Of a stretch of 64,000 nt of DNA, positions 20,726-31,345 are shown one piece after another. Under the pieces are notes generated by a model. It had not been told where the DNA came from. It made no database searches and saw nothing but the letters and a program-made list of their open reading frames with translations. This DNA comes from Dugong dugon (lineage: Eukaryota > Chordata > Mammalia > Sirenia > Dugongidae). Position 1 is the first letter of the stretch, and each line of letters begins with the position of its first letter. A program made the translations under genes and the position numbers. The stretch lies in assembly GCA_030035585.1 (NCBI GenBank), contig CM057465.1, forward strand, positions 30,770,001 through 30,834,000, read 5' to 3'.

Positions 20726-21085
20726 TGCTTTGTGTTCTCTCCAGCCGATCCCAAATCATACTGACCCCATGTGACCAAGTAGAACTGCTCCATAAGTTTT
20801 TTTTTTTTTTTTTTTTTTTTGGTCTGTGGTGCATGGTTGAATGCTCAGTTGCTAACCAAAAGGTCAGCAGTTTGAACCCACCAGCAGCTCCTCGGAGAAA
20901 AAAACCTGATAATCTGCTCTGATTGCAGCCTATTGAATCCTATGGGGCAGTTCTACTCTGTCACTTAGGGTCACAATGAGTGGAAATTGACTGACTCTAC
21001 AGCGCATAACAGCTACTGGGTGTGTTTGAAATGTTAACCTTTTTGTTAGCAGCTGAATGCTTAACAGTTGTGCTGTAGGTTTTTT
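20726..21085 (-). mobile_element. AfroSINE (minus) split by a second AfroSINE
   Basis: The minus-strand SINE has its 3' part at 20726-20800 ('ccccatgtgaccaagtagaa') and its 5' part at 21012-21085 ('gttagcagctgaatgcttaa'). About 50 bases of its middle are missing where the other SINE sits. A T-run of about 22 bases (20799-20820) separates the first part from the insert. Confidence 0.75.
20821..21011 (+). mobile_element. AfroSINE, long form, nested in an oppositely oriented SINE
   Basis: It begins 'ggtctgtggtgcatggttga', continues 'gctaaccaaaaggtcagcag' and 'tatggggcagttctactctg', and ends 'ctctacagcgcataacag'. It lies head-on to the SINE that it interrupts, so the region can fold into an imperfect hairpin. 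No TSD could be defined, so a rearrangement instead of a simple insertion is possible. Confidence 0.8.
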
Positions 21086-21759
21086 GTTGTTGTTTTGTAG
21101 ATTCTTTTTATCAGTTAGAGAACATTACTTTCCTTTGTTTGTTGATAATTTGTATCATGGATTAATTAGAAAATTAAAATATTTTCTAATTAAACTATTT
21201 GAATTTTGTCAAATATTTTTCCAAATCTGTTGAAATGATCATACGTTTCCTCTTTTATTTTGGTGAATTGCAATGTTTGATTTTCCAATATTAAAACTAC
21301 CTCAAATTATTTTTGGGGAAAACACTTGGTTATGATGTATAATTTACTTTATATATTGCTGGATTCAATACGTTAATTTTCTGTTAAGGAGTTTTGTATT
21401 TATATTCATGTGGGTGTATTTCTTTTATGCTCTTTAGTTTAGCTATCAGTGTTTTGATGCCTCGTAAAGGAATTGGAAAGTGTTTCCTCCTATATTTTCT
21501 GAAAGAATTTTTTGTAAGATTTTATTTATCCATAAACATTTTAAAATGTTAAGAATTAATCCACCTGGATCTGGAGTTTCTTGGAAAACTTGCAATTAAA
21601 ACATCTATATCTTTAATAAATAGAGCTTTTTAAAAGATATTTATTTTATTTTTTAAATAGTTTTATTTTAATCATTAATACGGTTGAATTTATGTCTTCC
21701 ATTTTTTAAAATTATCTTTCTTGTCATCTAATTATTCATCTTTTCCACTTTTACTGTTT

Positions 21760-23270
21760 TTTCTTAGATTTTTTTTAGTGGATTATCTAGAGATGATAAT
21801 ACGCTTTTTAAGTTATTGCTGAGTATTAGAACTTATATTTTACTACTCTACATAAAATGAAGAGTTTGCAAACATTTGGTTTCATTTATCCCCATTCCAT
21901 TGTCATATTTTTGTTACATATAACATGTATATTCACTGTTAGAACTTTCAGTTTAAAAAGTAATATATATCTAATACATATAAAAGAAATTGAGAAAAAT
22001 AGAAAGTAATACATATTTATCCACATTTTTACCATTTTCCTTATTTTTATTCCTTCTTTCAGTTCAATCCCTTCAATCTAAATAACTTCTTTCAATATTT
22101 TATGTATTATGTATCTGCTTATGTTATTTTTAGAGTATTTAAAGGGAAAAAAAACCCCTGTAAAATGAGTATTCTATATTCAGTGAAAATATCCTTCAAA
22201 TATGAAGTCAATGGAATGATCTTTCACATAAATAAAAATTATAGTTTAACCTTGGGAAGGCTAGTTCAGTACTAGTTATATCATCATGGCCAAAAGCAGG
22301 AAGATGACTTTACCTGTATTTCTTTTCCCTTCATATATAGCAATAAAAATCCCTGGCTCTAAAGAGCTTTCTTCAGAGCAGGAAAAAAGCCTATTAAAAT
22401 GGAAAATGAATGTTGTAATGCAGATTAAAAAATAAGGAACCAAAAATAAGTTTTGTTATTCCTTCATTATGCTGATTTTATTATATTTTATTTCTAAACA
22501 ATTCAGCATTTAAAAACTTGCTTATTTTATCTAAAAATCTAGACTCTGACTCTGACTGAAAAATCTGTAGATCTTACATTAAACCTTTATGTATAGAACT
22601 AACACTCAGATGGATCTTGAAATCTACAGATCTCCACAGTCATCCCCTCTTTATCTCACCTGTTAATGCAATTCAACTTTATATTAACAGTATGTCTCTG
22701 AAGCCATTTGAGTTTGATACATCCAATAGGAAATGCTAAATTCATGCTGGTATATCTAGAAGAAGAGAAAGGGAGTGACTAAAAGGATGACTGGAAAATT
22801 GTTTATAAAGCTATATGTATTCCCAGGTATTTATATCACTAGGAAGTCATAGCTTCCAATTCGTCTTCATTCCGTCACCTGTTTGAACCAACCAGATACG
22901 TCTCAGCACATTTCTTCCCCTCCATACTCCTCTTTGCCTAAAATCTAAGCCCGAGTTCATGTGTAATGAATTCATCAACACAATGCAGGCAATATGCAGG
23001 TGATAAAAATTACAATCTGCAATATTCTTATGTAAAGTATGTTCTATACAAGATGAGATTTTAGAGGAATAGTATAACAATATTTTGCATCTGGTATGTT
23101 ATAGGCCAAGATAGCTTTGAGGTGACACAATTAAACATAATCTAACTCTTAAAAATTCGTTTAAAATTAAAAGAAAAAAAAAATCTTGCACACAGTCTGT
23201 TTAGAAATTTTTAAAGTTTGAGGACATGGTATACTATATATAAAGCTGAAAAAAAACCAAGAAAACGAAA
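21760..23270. other. Mostly unassigned AT-rich sequence
   Basis: A short plus-strand piece near 22165-22210 ('tattcagtgaaaatatcctt') resembles the L1 ORF1 C-terminal region, which suggests more decayed L1M, but nothing can be delimited. The part 22640-23270 is unrecognised. A 77-codon minus-strand frame at 22847-23080 has no family features. Confidence 0.35.
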
Positions 23271-23278
23271 ACCCAAAC

Positions 23279-23429
23279 ATTTGCCATCGACTGGATTCCA
23301 ACTCATAACAACCCTGTAGGACAGAGTAGAACTGTCCCATATGCTTTCAAAGGAGCAGCTGGTAGGTTCAAACTGCTAACCTCTTAGTTAGCAGCAGAGC
23401 TCTTAATCACTATACCACCAGGGCTCCAG
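23279..23429 (-). mobile_element. AfroSINE, short form
   Basis: On the minus strand it starts 'ctggagccctggtggtatag' and ends with the 'tcgatggcaaatg' segment. The 'gctaactaagaggttagcag' motif and the 'ctctgtcctacagggttgtt' body are present. Confidence 0.87.
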
Positions 23430-23455
23430 ATACAAAGGTAAGTAAATATAAACAG

Positions 23456-23463
23456 ATAGACGA

Positions 23464-23499
<36 letters not shown>

Positions 23500-23526
23500 T
23501 AGATAGATAGATAGATGATAGACAGG
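23456..23526 (+). repeat. GATA/GACA tetranucleotide microsatellite
   Basis: The array changes from GATA units to GACA units and back to GATA, and sits close to the 5' end of the adjacent minus-strand SINE. Length is about 70 bases. Confidence 0.9.
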
Positions 23527-23780
23527 TAAACTTTGTTTATTCCTTAAACTATTTTCTCTTAGAAGAAGTTAATAATTAATTTGCTTTACTTTTCATGTTA
23601 TTAGACCAAATGTTATCTCATGTCTTTCGGATATCTTGATTTATGAGATTTTGGTTTCTGTTGTCATCTACTAAATAACTACAAAAATGCACCAATGATA
23701 CATGAAATTAAGAAACTAAACCTCATCTGTCTCATAAGACGTATAATTGATTGTCTCCTCATTTTCTCTAATCTGATATA

Positions 23781-24236
23781 ATGTCATTATCAAAGAATTC
23801 TACTAAAATTTTCCTTGAACTCCTGCTTCACTTTGACTATGAAGAGGGAGATTGCAGAGTATCCATACTGGAATATGTAACTGTAAAACTTCATGAATAC
23901 CTTCCCTTAGAGTGTGTCACTGCAATTCATTTTCTGGTCAAATCCATAAATAATATAATCCACTTCTTTCAAAATAAAAATATTTCAACTGGTGATGATA
24001 TTGTCATAGCTATAACTCAGTTGCTCATGGATTCAGCAAATAGATTGTCATATAATATTTCAAATAATCAAAAATTTGAGCATGGAACCCACCCACCACA
24101 ATATGTTCAAATACCTCAATATCTGACATTGTATAGAAAAATTAGTAAGATAAATTTTATACTATTGCAGGTATTTTGGTTCATTAGAAACATACTCAAC
24201 AATGAGAGGAAAATTTTAAAATTCATCTGTGATTAG
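23781..24236 (+). CDS. Unidentified 151-codon open reading frame
   Basis: An uninterrupted frame starts at ATG 23781, five codons after an in-frame stop (23769-23771), and ends at 24236. I do not recognise the product. It looks helical and hydrophobic ('TKIFLELLLHFDYEEGDCRV', 'ITQLLMDSANRLSYNI', 'KINFILLQVFWFIRNIL'), with no signal peptide, zinc finger or transposase motif. It does not coincide with any repeat I can recognise. At this AT content a frame this long should be uncommon but not impossible. There is no visible promoter or poly(A) arrangement, though TATA-rich sequence is everywhere. It could be chance, a relic of a processed pseudogene, or a small lineage-specific gene. I make no claim on function. 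Confidence 0.2.
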   Translation: MSLSKNSTKIFLELLLHFDYEEGDCRVSILEYVTVKLHEYLPLECVTAIHFLVKSINNIIHFFQNKNISTGDDIVIAITQLLMDSANRLSYNISNNQKFEHGTHPPQYVQIPQYLTLYRKISKINFILLQVFWFIRNILNNERKILKFICD

Positions 24237-24239
24237 TTA

Positions 24240-24940
24240 AAATAAACATACAACTTTACTCATACTGAATTTATCAGTTTGTTCTGACACTGAGTTGACA
24301 CAGCCTTAGGTTGTTTTCTTATTTTTTCTTATAAAATAGACAACGCTGCAATAGAGGAATATAGTTGGTGTTTTAGTTTTTTATGTACAAAGATAAATTA
24401 CTTTACATACTTGGATGATTTTTCCCTCCTCCCCAACACATACACTCCTATCTACACCATGGTAACTGTATTGTAAATTGAGAGGTTAAAACGTAATTGA
24501 GAGCTGGGCCCTTGTATGAAATGCCAGCAGAGGCCTTCATGAAAATTTCATTTGTTAAAGAAGGATGACTTACTCAGACACTTAGTAATCTGAGACAAAG
24601 ATATTTGGAACCTACATCTTCTAATATCACTCCATGTTTCAGCAATTATTTATTTCTAGAAAAAGACCACAACCACTGTAAAATATAAGAAGTTACTTAA
24701 CCTAGCATATCTACTCTATTCTCTTCATTTCATTTTTCAGAATCTTTATTTAATTTCATAGTTAGTCATTTTGTTCACTAACATAATCCCACATTAATAC
24801 CTTTAGTGTTGACCAATAACTTGCTACTCGTATATATAAAAGGCTTTATCATTTAGAGGCTTTGTTGTTTCTTCAAACTCACCATATGCAAAATTTAACT
24901 CCTCCACATCATCTTCCAAAATGCATTTGCTTTTCAGCTA
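24240..24940. other. Unassigned AT-rich sequence
   Basis: Nothing recognised. It separates the unidentified open frame from the L2 remnant downstream. Confidence 0.4.
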
Positions 24941-24949
24941 ACCCAATTC

Positions 24950-25200
24950 TGTCAATGAGATTTTCCAGTTGACTTTCTATATTCCCTGTGTAGAAAACTT
25001 GGAATCATATTTGATACATTCTTTTTTTTTAATGTCTTTTGTTCTCTAGGTCACTGAATCCTGCTAATTCTTTCTCTAAAATAAACATGTATTTGATCCT
25101 TCTCTATGTCTATGAGAGGTTCCAGGGACAGCCACTATTGCCTTCTACCTAGATAATTGCAACAACCTAAAATTTACCTCCTTTCTTATATTTTAATCAC
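24950..25200 (+). mobile_element. L2 LINE fragment
   Basis: The order 'tggaatcatatttgatacat', 'gaatcctgctaattctttct', 'ttctacctagataattgcaa' follows the L2 sense strand, where the region reads through to the 'tgcaatagcctcctaac' segment. Highly diverged, with no frame. Confidence 0.55.
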
Positions 25201-25769
25201 ACACATAAAAATGCCAAAAATATTAGAAGGAAGAATTTCTTACTTTATTTTTTTTTTGCATCTTACTGCCTGACTTTCTGTAAATCTAACCTAATTTCTA
25301 AAACTCAAAGTATATATGTATACAGAAAGCTACCCAGTTTAACTCTGAAACCAACATAATCAAATCATTATTGCAAATATATTATTCAGGACACATGAGC
25401 TAGAGGTTAAGGCAAGTGTTACTGCTCAGAAAAACCTTCAAGAGTCAAGTACATTTCTTTATTTAAATTATGTAATCTCCAAGAATCTTTTCATGCATGC
25501 TAATCTAAAGTTTGTGATTGCTTTCAACGACAGCTCATATTCTGTTATTCGTTGTTTTTAAACTTATACCCAGATTACTGACACAACTAAATCTAATAAT
25601 AAACTAGGTTTTCATATCTGGAAGTTTATATTGAGTGTAATGGCATCACTTCCAGTATATAACCCTCTTCTAGACATAAAGTTATATTTATCTCTTACAA
25701 TCAATTTACTTACACTGCTTTTTTAATTTAACTTGTCTTTTTTAGTGTGCATTTATAACACTACAACAT
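25200..25769. other. Unassigned AT-rich sequence between two L2 parts
   Basis: Not recognised. Because L2-like sequence flanks it on both sides, it may be an old insertion or very decayed L2. Confidence 0.35.
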
Positions 25770-25939
25770 ACTTACACATATACCAAACCAAAACCCATCA
25801 AGTCGATTCCAACTCATAGCCACCCTATAAGACAGAGTAGAACTGCCCCATAGGGTTTCCAAAGAGCTGCTGGTGGATTCAAACTGCCGACATTTTGATT
25901 AGCAGCCACAGCTCCTAACCACTGTGCCACTTACACATA
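25770..25939 (-). mobile_element. AfroSINE, short form, 11-bp TSD
   Basis: The SINE (25781-25928) reads on the minus strand from 'gtggcacagtggttaggagc' to 'atcgacttgatgggttttgg'. The perfect 11-bp repeat ACTTACACATA flanks it (25770-25780, 25929-25939). The 5' end is truncated by a few bases ('gtggcac'). Confidence 0.92.
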
Positions 25940-26074
25940 GAAGAGCTGTTAAATTCATTGTAAAGAAATATCTGATTGCTTAAAATAATATTGTCCAACC
26001 CAAACACTTATTGGTTAATAGTGTGACTTTTGCAAGCTTGGACTCTTGCCAATCTATATTCTATTAGCAAAAGA

Positions 26075-26640
26075 GAGGCAAGAGCAATCTTTTTAAAACT
26101 GTGAGTCAAAACATGTCACTCTTGCTCAAAACCAGTCAGTAGTTCCCCATTTCATGCAGAGTAAAAGTAAAAGCCTAAGCCCCCTCTTTGGCCCAAATCA
26201 TATTGAAAGATTCAATTTCCCTTCACATTTCAGATCTCATCTCCTACTTCACTCTCTCCCCCAGCCACGCTGGCCAACAGGGCTGTCATAGGCGTTCAAC
26301 CCATACAGCTAGCTGAACACTGCCCTGTGTTCAAAAGGCCTCATGCTTCATTTAATTCTCCATCGTTATCATCTTTAATTCTTAAAAATTTTCTATCAGG
26401 GGACCCTACATTTTTATTTTATGCAATTTATCTAACCAGTCCTTCTGGTCACTTTGCTATTTCCCAAATATGCCAGCCATTCCCCAACTTCCGGTCTTTG
26501 TATCAATGGTTTCCGTTTCCTGGAATGCTTTTCACTCAGAAAATTGAATGATTATCTTTTTCATATCTTTACAATTTTTGCTCAAATGTCTGACCTAAAC
26601 TGAATACTCTGTTAAAACCTGAAACAATTCCACCATTGCC
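26075..26640 (+). mobile_element. L2 LINE 3' part
   Basis: The sense-strand order is 'caagagcaatctttttaaaa', 'cagtagttccccatttcatg', 'cagagtaaaagtaaaagcct', 'cagccacgctggccaaca', 'cctggaatgcttttcactca'. This is the well-known L2 layout toward its 3' end. It probably continues the L2 piece at 24950-25200. Confidence 0.75.
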
Positions 26641-27865
26641 AGCCACCTGGAATTTCAGATACTTTATTACCATGCTTTACTTTTTTTTTTTTTCCTGTAA
26701 TTCTTAACTGCCTTGTGTGGTGGTTAAAGTTGCACGTCAACTTAAATTATAATTCTCAGTAGTGAGGGGCGTGTAGAGATATTCCTGCTAAAGTCAAGGA
26801 TAAGTTGTTACATCTGGCCCCTCTTACAACTAAAAATGAGACAAAAGCCTGGTGGGCCTCCTTGGATTTCGGAGGAAGCATGTCCCTCATTTGAGTGTGC
26901 TGCTGCAGCCTATTTATCAAGTGACTTGAAAAGCTACTATTTTTGACAGGGGCCCAGAATAAGAGAAGGCTCTGCAACAAGAGAAGTTTCAGGCTGCCAT
27001 GCAAGTTACTGTGCCACTTGGTCCATATGATCCAGCTGATCCAATGATGCTTGAAGTGGCAGTGGCAAATAGAGATGCTGTTTGGAGTCTTCGGCAGGCC
27101 CTTATTAGTGAATCACAGCACAGACCCTTAGGATTTTGGAGCAAAGCCCTGCCATCCTCTGCAGATAATTACTCTCCTTTTGAGAAACAGCTTTTGGCTT
27201 GTTACTTGACCTTAGTAGAAACTGAATGCTTAACTATAGGCCACCAAGTCACAATGCAGCCTGAGTTGCTCAGCATGAACAGGGTGTTGTCTGACCCACA
27301 GAGTCATAAAGTTAGACATGCACAGCAGCACTCCATCATTAAATGGAAGTGGCATACATGAGATTGGTCTAGAGCAGGACCTGAAGGTATAAGTTGCATG
27401 AGGAAGTGACCAAAATGCTCAGTGTCTCCACTCCTGTCACGTTACCATCCCTCTCCCAGTCTACACTTATGGCCTCATTGGGTGTTCCTTATGATCAGTT
27501 AACTGAGGAAGAGAAAATCCATGCCTGGTTCTGCGCAATATGCAATCATCACTTGAAAGTGGATAGCGACAGCATTGCAGCCCCTTTCTGGAACCTCCCT
27601 GATGGACAGTAGTGAAGTGAAATCCTCTCAGTGGGCAGAACTTTGAGCAGTGCACCTGGTTGTTCACTTTACTTGGAAGGAGAAAAGTACAGATGTGAGT
27701 TTGTAATACTGATTCATGGGCTGTGGCCAATGGTTTGGCTTGGTGGTCAGGGTCTTGGAAGTAACATGATTGGAATATTGGTGACAAGGAAATATGGGGA
27801 AGAGGTATGTGGATAGACCTCTGAACGGCCCAAAGAAGTGAAGATATTTGTGTTTCATGTGAATT

Positions 27866-28365
27866 GTCACTGTCTTGGTTATCTAGTGCTGCTATAACAG
27901 AAATACCACAAGTGGATGGCTTTAACAAAGAGAAATTTATTCTCTCACAGTCCAGTAGGCATCAAGTCCAAATTCAGGGCATCAGCTCCAAGGGAACACT
28001 TTCTCAGTCAGCTCTGGAGGAAGGTCTGTGTCATCATTCTTCTCTTGCTCTAGGAGCTTCTCAGAGGAGGGATCCTGGATCCAAAGGACACATGCTCTTG
28101 GCTCTACTTTCTCTCCTAGCTTCTCTCTTTTATATCTCCCAAGAGATTAACTTAACACACAGTCTAATCTTGTAGGTTGAGTCCTGCCTCATTAACATAA
28201 CTGTCTCTAATCCTGTCTCATTAACATCATAGAGGTAGGATTTACAACACATAGGAAAATCACTTCAGATGACAAAATGGTAGATAATCGTACAATACTG
28301 GGAATCATTGCCTAGCCAAGTTGGCACATAACTTTTGGGGATACAATTTAATCCATGATGCTCAC
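27866..28365 (-). mobile_element. MaLR/ERV-L-type LTR inserted in the ERV pol
   Basis: The LTR spans about 27871-28360 and is the same family as the pair at 17.2-18.3 kb: it opens 'tgtcttggttatctagtgct' and closes 'tttaatccatgatg' on the plus strand. The flanks GTCAC (27866-27870) and CTCAC (28361-28365) look like a 5-bp TSD with one mismatch. Pol reads on across the site. Confidence 0.8.
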
Positions 28366-28917
28366 CAAAGGGTGACCTCAGCAGAGGAGGATTTTAGCAA
28401 TCAAATGTATAGGATGATGCGTTCTGTGGAAACCAGTCATCCTCTTTCCCCAGTCACTCCCATCATTGCCCAATGGGCTCATGAACAACATGGTCATGGT
28501 GGCAGGGATGGAGGTTAGGCATGGGGTCTGCAAAATGGACTTCCACTCACCGAGACCAACTTGGATACAGTCACTGAGGCCTGCTCAATCTGCCAGCAGC
28601 AGAGACTAACACTGAGTCCCCAGTATGGCACCATCTCTAGGGGTGATCAGCCAGCAGTCTGTGTCAGGCTGATTACATTGGACTGCTTCCATCATGGAAA
28701 GGGTGATGTTTAGTTCCTATTGGGACAGACTCTTACTCTGGGTACAGATTTGCCTTCTCTGCATGCAATGCTTCTGCCAAAACTACCATCCAAGGACTCA
28801 CAGAATGTCTTATCCACTTTCATAGTATCCCACACATCATTGCCTCACATCAAGGGACTCACTTCACAGAAAATGAAGTGTGGCAATAGGTCCGTGCTCA
28901 TGAAATTCACTAGTCTT

Positions 28918-29433
28918 ACCATGTTCCCTAGTATGACATCACTTTAAGGACTAAGGTGCGCCTGACCCAAGCCATGATATTTTCAATTGCCTCATATGCA
29001 TGGGATAGCTGGACAGTGAATAAGAAAGACTGAAGAAGAATTGGTGCCACTGAATGATGGTGTTGGCAAAGAATATTGAACATACTCTAAACTGCCAGAA
29101 GAACAAACAAATCTGTCTTGGAAGAAGTACAGCCAGAATAGTCCTTAGAAGCAAGGATGGCCAGACTTCATTTCCCATACTTTGGACATGTTATCAGGGG
29201 CGACCAGTCACTGAAGAAAGACATCAGGCTTGCTAAAGTAGACAGTCAGTGAAAAACAGGAAGACCCTCAATGAGATGGATTGACACATTGGCTGCAACA
29301 ATGGGCTCGAGCATAACAGTGATGGCGAGGATGGCACAAGACCTAGCCGTGTTTCGTTCTGTCTTACATGGGGTTGCCATGAGTTGGAACTGACTTGATG
29401 GCACCTAGCAACAACAACAACAACCATGTTCCC
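28918..29433 (+). mobile_element. RTE-clade LINE, 5'-truncated, 11-bp TSD
   Basis: The insert is about 28929-29422, from the post-RT coding region ('actaaggtgcgcctgaccca') to the 3' end 'cttgatggcacctagcaa' with tail (CAA)n. The perfect 11-bp repeat ACCATGTTCCC lies at 28918-28928 and 29423-29433, and the host pol text resumes in register. It carries stops in the C-terminal region and is inactive. Confidence 0.92.
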
Positions 29434-30242
29434 CATCATCCTGAAGCAGCTGGATGGATAGGACAATGGAATGGCCTTCTAAAAATACGTTTATGGATCT
29501 GCTAGATGGTAATACTTTGCAGGGTTGTGACAATGTTATCTAGAAGGCTGTATATGCTCTAAGCCAGAGTCCAATATATGATGCTCTTTCCCCTGTAGCA
29601 AGGATTCATGGGTCCAGGAATCAAAAGGTGAAAATAGGAGTGGCACCACTCCCTATTACCCCTAGTGACCCACTAGAAAAATTTTTCTTTCTATCCCTGC
29701 TACCCTATGCTCTGAGAGTCTAGAGTTCTTAGTTCCAAAGGGAGGAACGCACCCACCAGGAGACACAACTCTGATTCCACTGAATTGGAAGTCAAGAATA
29801 ACACCCAGCCACTTTGGGCTCCTCATGCCTCTGGATCAACAGGCAAAGAAGGGCGTTACTATATTGGTTACTGTTATTGATCCTATTGCAAAGAGGAAAT
29901 CAGATCGATATTACACAATGGAGGTAAAGAAGAGTAAATCTGCAATACAGAAGATCCTTACAATATCTCTTTGTACAACCATGCCCTGCGATTAAAGTCA
30001 ATGGAAAACTACAATCCAATTCCAACATGGCTATTAATGATCCAGACCCTCCCGGAATGCAGATTTGGGTCACCTCACCAGGCCAAGAACCGCAATCAGC
30101 TGAGGTACTTGCTGGGTGCAACGGGAATACAGTATGAGTGGTGTAAGAAGGTAGTTCTAAATTCCAGCTATGACCACATAATAAGTTGCAGAAATAAAGG
30201 CCTGTAATTGTTATGAGTATTTCTTCCTTGTTTTATTATATG

Positions 30243-30248
<6 letters not shown>

Positions 30249-30280
<32 letters not shown>
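30249..30280 (+). repeat. (TG)16 microsatellite
   Basis: An uninterrupted run of TG dinucleotides, followed by TATAAATG. A potential left-handed (Z) DNA former. Confidence 0.95.
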
Positions 30281-30284
<4 letters not shown>

Positions 30285-30308
30285 AATGTGATTGGCATAT
30301 TCATTATA

Positions 30309-30612
30309 CAGGTAGTCCCCAATCTACAATGCGACTGTCTGTTTTTGTTTGTTCTTCTTTTATACATCTTACTGTTAGAAATAGGTACTACATACAATGT
30401 TGCAGCTAATAATTTGCAGATGTCATCATATCTGTAAATTTATTTTTAATTTTTCCAACCCCCAGAGACAAATAAAGATAAGATTTATAAAAATACTGAT
30501 AATAAGAGGCAATAATAATGAAAACTAAACATAAAATGAAATATTCGACTTACGTCAGAACCGACTAACAGAGTCAAACAAATGGAACCCCGTCATAAGT
30601 TTGGTACTACTG
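30309..30612 (+). mobile_element. Tigger-derived short transposon (MITE-like, 304 bp)
   Basis: The termini 'caggtagtccccaatctaca' and '...tttggtactactg' are imperfect inverted copies, with TA directly outside both (30307-30308, 30613-30614). The subterminal block near 30470-30540 ('agacaaataaagataagatt', 'gataataagaggcaataata') matches 6748-6805 of the larger Tigger copy. There is no coding content, so it must have been moved by a transposase supplied in trans. Confidence 0.85.
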
Positions 30613-30614
30613 TA

Positions 30615-31180
30615 GTTTCGTTTTCTTTTGCTGTTTGTGTCTCTCCATTTGCTTGTCTGTAGGCCAAGTAAATGCAGTGATCTTTTGTTCACTGACGTAG
30701 CTCATCTACCTAAGAGAACACCGGTACCAGTAGGAGCTTAGTAAATCTTTGTTAGATACACGAATCTACTGAATCCTCTTAAATAGGATTTAGCATTTGG
30801 AGTCTTACTTATACACATCATATATCCAAACATGTATACTCTACCTTTGCAAAAATGTGCTGACATTTGGGTCTTAATTTCCTGATTGACATTTTCTAGT
30901 TCAAAAGAATGATACCAGCCTAGAAATTTAGATTTTTAGCATTTCAATGGATTTGAAAAAAACACTGATCTAATTAATGCTTTTTATTCAGAACTTGGCA
31001 ATATGCTTATTAATCTTTGTAATCTCTCATATGTTAGAATCAGAAGACAAGAGCTTTAGACCAGATTGATGATATTAATGCTCATGTAACATTGTGGAAA
31101 AAAAGATCATTTTTGAGTTCCTAAATTCCTCTTTTGTGATGAGAGTAGCAGTACCATATAAAGGTTGCAATGGATAGCTG
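30615..31180. other. Unassigned sequence
   Basis: Near 30715-30760 ('ggagcttagtaaatctttgt') there is a weak resemblance to an L2 or MIR 3' end on the plus strand. Otherwise nothing recognised. Confidence 0.35.
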
Positions 31181-31184
31181 CAAA

Positions 31185-31345
31185 GCCAAATTGTCTGGCT
31201 GGCTTGTATTCTGGTTCTATCATTCTGGCTGTGAGAAATTGAAAATATACTTCATTTATATGCCTCTATTTTCTTATAAAATGTAAAACAAGAATAATAA
31301 TAGTGCTTCCTAATAGAGTTTTTTGAAGACTAGAGGAATTCATCA
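31185..31345 (+). mobile_element. MIR SINE, decayed
   Basis: The order 'ggctggcttgtattctggtt', 'atgcctctattttcttataa', 'aatgtaaaacaagaataata', 'atagtgcttcctaatagagt' follows the MIR sense strand around its conserved core. The tRNA-like head is poorly kept. Confidence 0.6.

Larger units (their letters stand above)
20420..21760 (-). mobile_element. Old L1M fragment, antisense, split by SINEs
   Basis: The parts 20420-20725 and 21090-21760 read on the minus strand as L1 ORF2 reverse-transcriptase sequence. Typical antisense phrases are 'gctagggcattcattccaat' and 'gattaattagaaaatt'. Later mutations destroy all frames. The SINE pair at 20726-21085 lies inside it. Confidence 0.65.
26788..30150 (+). 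pseudogene. ERV-L-like Pol pseudogene (RT connection, RNase H, integrase, dUTPase-like)
   Basis: The RT connection region is seen at about 26990-27360 in one 120-codon frame ('PLGFWSKALPSSADNYSPFE', 'ECLTIGHQVTMQPELL'). RNase H-side sequence follows to 27870. After the LTR, 28366-28520 has the integrase zinc-binding His pair ('AHEQHGHGG') and the Cys pair ('CSIC', about 28585-28600). Integrase core remnants continue to about 29640 across the RTE insertion. At 29810-29888 'HFGLLMPLDQQ' followed by 'GVTILVTVIDP' resembles the conserved late motifs of dUTPase. There are many stops and frame changes, so no functional enzyme is encoded. Confidence 0.72.
26770..30205 (+). mobile_element. Endogenous retrovirus of the ERV-L class, pol remnant
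   Basis: Sense-strand retroviral pol in the order RT connection, RNase H, integrase, dUTPase-like domain. No gag, env or confidently matching flanking LTRs were found. The internal part is interrupted by an antisense MaLR-type LTR (27871-28360) and an RTE copy (28929-29422). A dUTPase after the integrase is the arrangement known for ERV-L. All coding parts are broken by stops and frameshifts, so this is an ancient, inactive copy. Borders are approximate. Confidence 0.8.

Noticed and set aside
23456-23526. Regular short repeats that could be mistaken for a CRISPR-like array
   Set aside because: They are tetranucleotide microsatellites without spacers, in a mammalian context.
24361-24480. Possible poly(A)/3'UTR sequence of a gene after the 151-codon frame
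   Set aside because: No clear AATAAA plus downstream element with a conserved layout. AT-rich sequence gives such patterns by chance.
26716-26765. Short LTR-like phrase ('gtggttaaagttgcacgtca') before the ERV pol
   Set aside because: Only about 50 bases, with no ends or TSD, so it cannot be assigned to the ERV or to another LTR.
26770-30205. Possibility of a functional retroviral gene
   Set aside because: Many stops, frame changes and two later insertions break the pol remnant. No gag or env is present.
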